NCBI GenBank assembly: GCA_002373205.1
Contig: DFJV01000075.1
Span: 1-7,065, forward strand
Source: Treponema sp. UBA3662
GTDB lineage: Bacteria; Spirochaetota; Spirochaetia; Treponematales; Treponemataceae
Direction of reading: 5' to 3'
Length of the DNA: 7,065 nt
In this document: piece by piece, positions 6,564-7,065 of the stretch
Layout: each line of letters begins with the position of its first letter
How positions within the stretch are numbered: the stretch's first letter is position 1
Notes under the pieces: generated by a model
Told to the model about the DNA's origin: nothing
The model's input: the letters and a program-made list of their open reading frames with translations, nothing else
Database searches by the model: none
Position numbers and translations under genes: made by a program

Positions 6564-7060
6564 TTTTGTACTTCCTTTAATTTGTTTTCTACAAAAGAAG
6601 CGAACTCTTCTTCGTTTGCGCTGGTGCAACTTCCTTTGGGAATGATATAAGATTTGAGTCTTGATAGGTAAAGTACGTAATAGGATTTGTCCTGGGTAAA
6701 TTTCCATATCATGTTCCACTCGTAGGTTTGTGATGATTCGAAGCTTCCTTCTTTTTTTGTTTTTACGCTGATGTTGGTGTCTGAGAAAATTATGTTTACT
6801 TTTTGATCCAAAAATTTACTGTTGATTTTGGGCATTAATTTTTTAATCATGCTAATAATAAACATGAGTGCATAGAAAATTATTATAGATAGGAATGCCA
6901 TGAGTAATTGAAAGTAGTCTTTTGTCTTAAAGAAGTTAAAAAAATATTTAAAGGAAATGATTAATGCAAAGACTATGTGAAGGATAATCGTGTATTTTTT
7001 TAGCATTCTGCTGCCGGCAAGTTCCAGTGATGCGTCCAGAGTGTAATTAAATTCGAACAT
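6554..7060 (-). CDS. YcxB-like membrane protein
   Basis: A 168-residue protein with the YcxB arrangement: a short N-terminal FEFNYTLDASLELAG segment, two hydrophobic helices (about 22-42 and 50-72) joined by a short loop with KTKD, a basic exit, then a small C-terminal domain (about 86-165). That domain includes IIFSDTNISVKTKK, a YEWNMIWKFTQDKSYYVLYLS stretch starting at 113 and SYIIPKGSCTSANEEEFASFVENKL from 137. The IIPK and acidic-helix ending is typical of the family, whose function is not established. The ATG lies 5 nt from the window edge, so its ribosome site is not visible. The frame stays open to the edge, and the true start could be a few codons further out. Its last 10 nt overlap the lipase-like gene, so the two are probably an operon and translationally coupled. 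Confidence 0.8.
   Translation of the reverse strand: MFEFNYTLDASLELAGSRMLKKYTIILHIVFALIISFKYFFNFFKTKDYFQLLMAFLSIIIFYALMFIISMIKKLMPKINSKFLDQKVNIIFSDTNISVKTKKEGSFESSQTYEWNMIWKFTQDKSYYVLYLSRLKSYIIPKGSCTSANEEEFASFVENKLKEVQKCQ
6571..6578 (-). promoter_or_regulatory. Ribosome binding site deciding the lipase-like start
   Basis: AAAGGAAG on the - strand lies 7 nt before the ATG at 6563, inside the 3' end of the YcxB-like gene. It favours this ATG over the in-frame upstream one at 6719, which would overlap the neighbouring gene by about 165 nt. Confidence 0.75.
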
Positions 7061-7065
7061 ACGAA

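Noticed and set aside
6564..6719. Upstream in-frame extension of the lipase-like gene to an ATG at 6719
   Set aside because: The extra 52 residues are a basic, low-complexity stretch overlapping the YcxB-like coding region. The internal ATG at 6563 has a strong ribosome site and begins just before the first membrane helix.

Overview
The window looks like part of a spirochaete chromosome, most likely Treponema or a close relative. The main reason is the bacterial V-type (A/V-type) ATPase genes in the order A-B-D, with the A-subunit P-loop variant GGFGTGKT that I associate with treponemal and chlamydial enzymes. This assignment is inferred from remembered family features, not from a search.

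Left half (1 to about 4003, + strand): a compact operon. It holds the 3' part of the catalytic subunit A gene (atpA, cut off by the window start), the nucleotide-binding but non-catalytic subunit B gene (atpB, 4-nt ATGA overlap), the central-stalk subunit D gene (atpD, 11 nt after atpB), and a UspA-like gene that starts 1 nt after the atpD stop. A, B and D form the catalytic head and central shaft of the V1 sector, which couples ATP to H+ or Na+ movement. The membrane subunits I and K and the peripheral-stalk subunits are not downstream of D here, so they must lie upstream or elsewhere. The operon appears to end with the UspA-like gene, at a long T tract.

Convergent junction (4004 to 4181): T tracts, a small inverted repeat and a strikingly GC-rich, imperfectly palindromic island of about 75 bp. 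The island looks like a dispersed intergenic repeat or a strong two-way stem-loop.

Right half (4182 to 7060, - strand): AT-rich genes of different composition from the ATPase operon. In transcription order they are a YcxB-like two-helix membrane protein, a four-helix membrane protein carrying an alpha/beta-hydrolase (true-lipase-like) domain that overlaps it by 10 nt, a gap of about 200 bp with small repeats and a good sigma-70-type promoter, and a DUF805 membrane protein with an unrecognised soluble C-terminal domain. All three are predicted to be inner-membrane proteins. A shared role in the envelope is possible but not shown.

No rRNA, tRNA, CRISPR array or insertion sequence was recognised. 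The least ordinary items are the degenerate UspA-like protein inside the ATPase operon, the membrane-tethered lipase that topology suggests faces the cytoplasm, and the GC-rich palindromic island.
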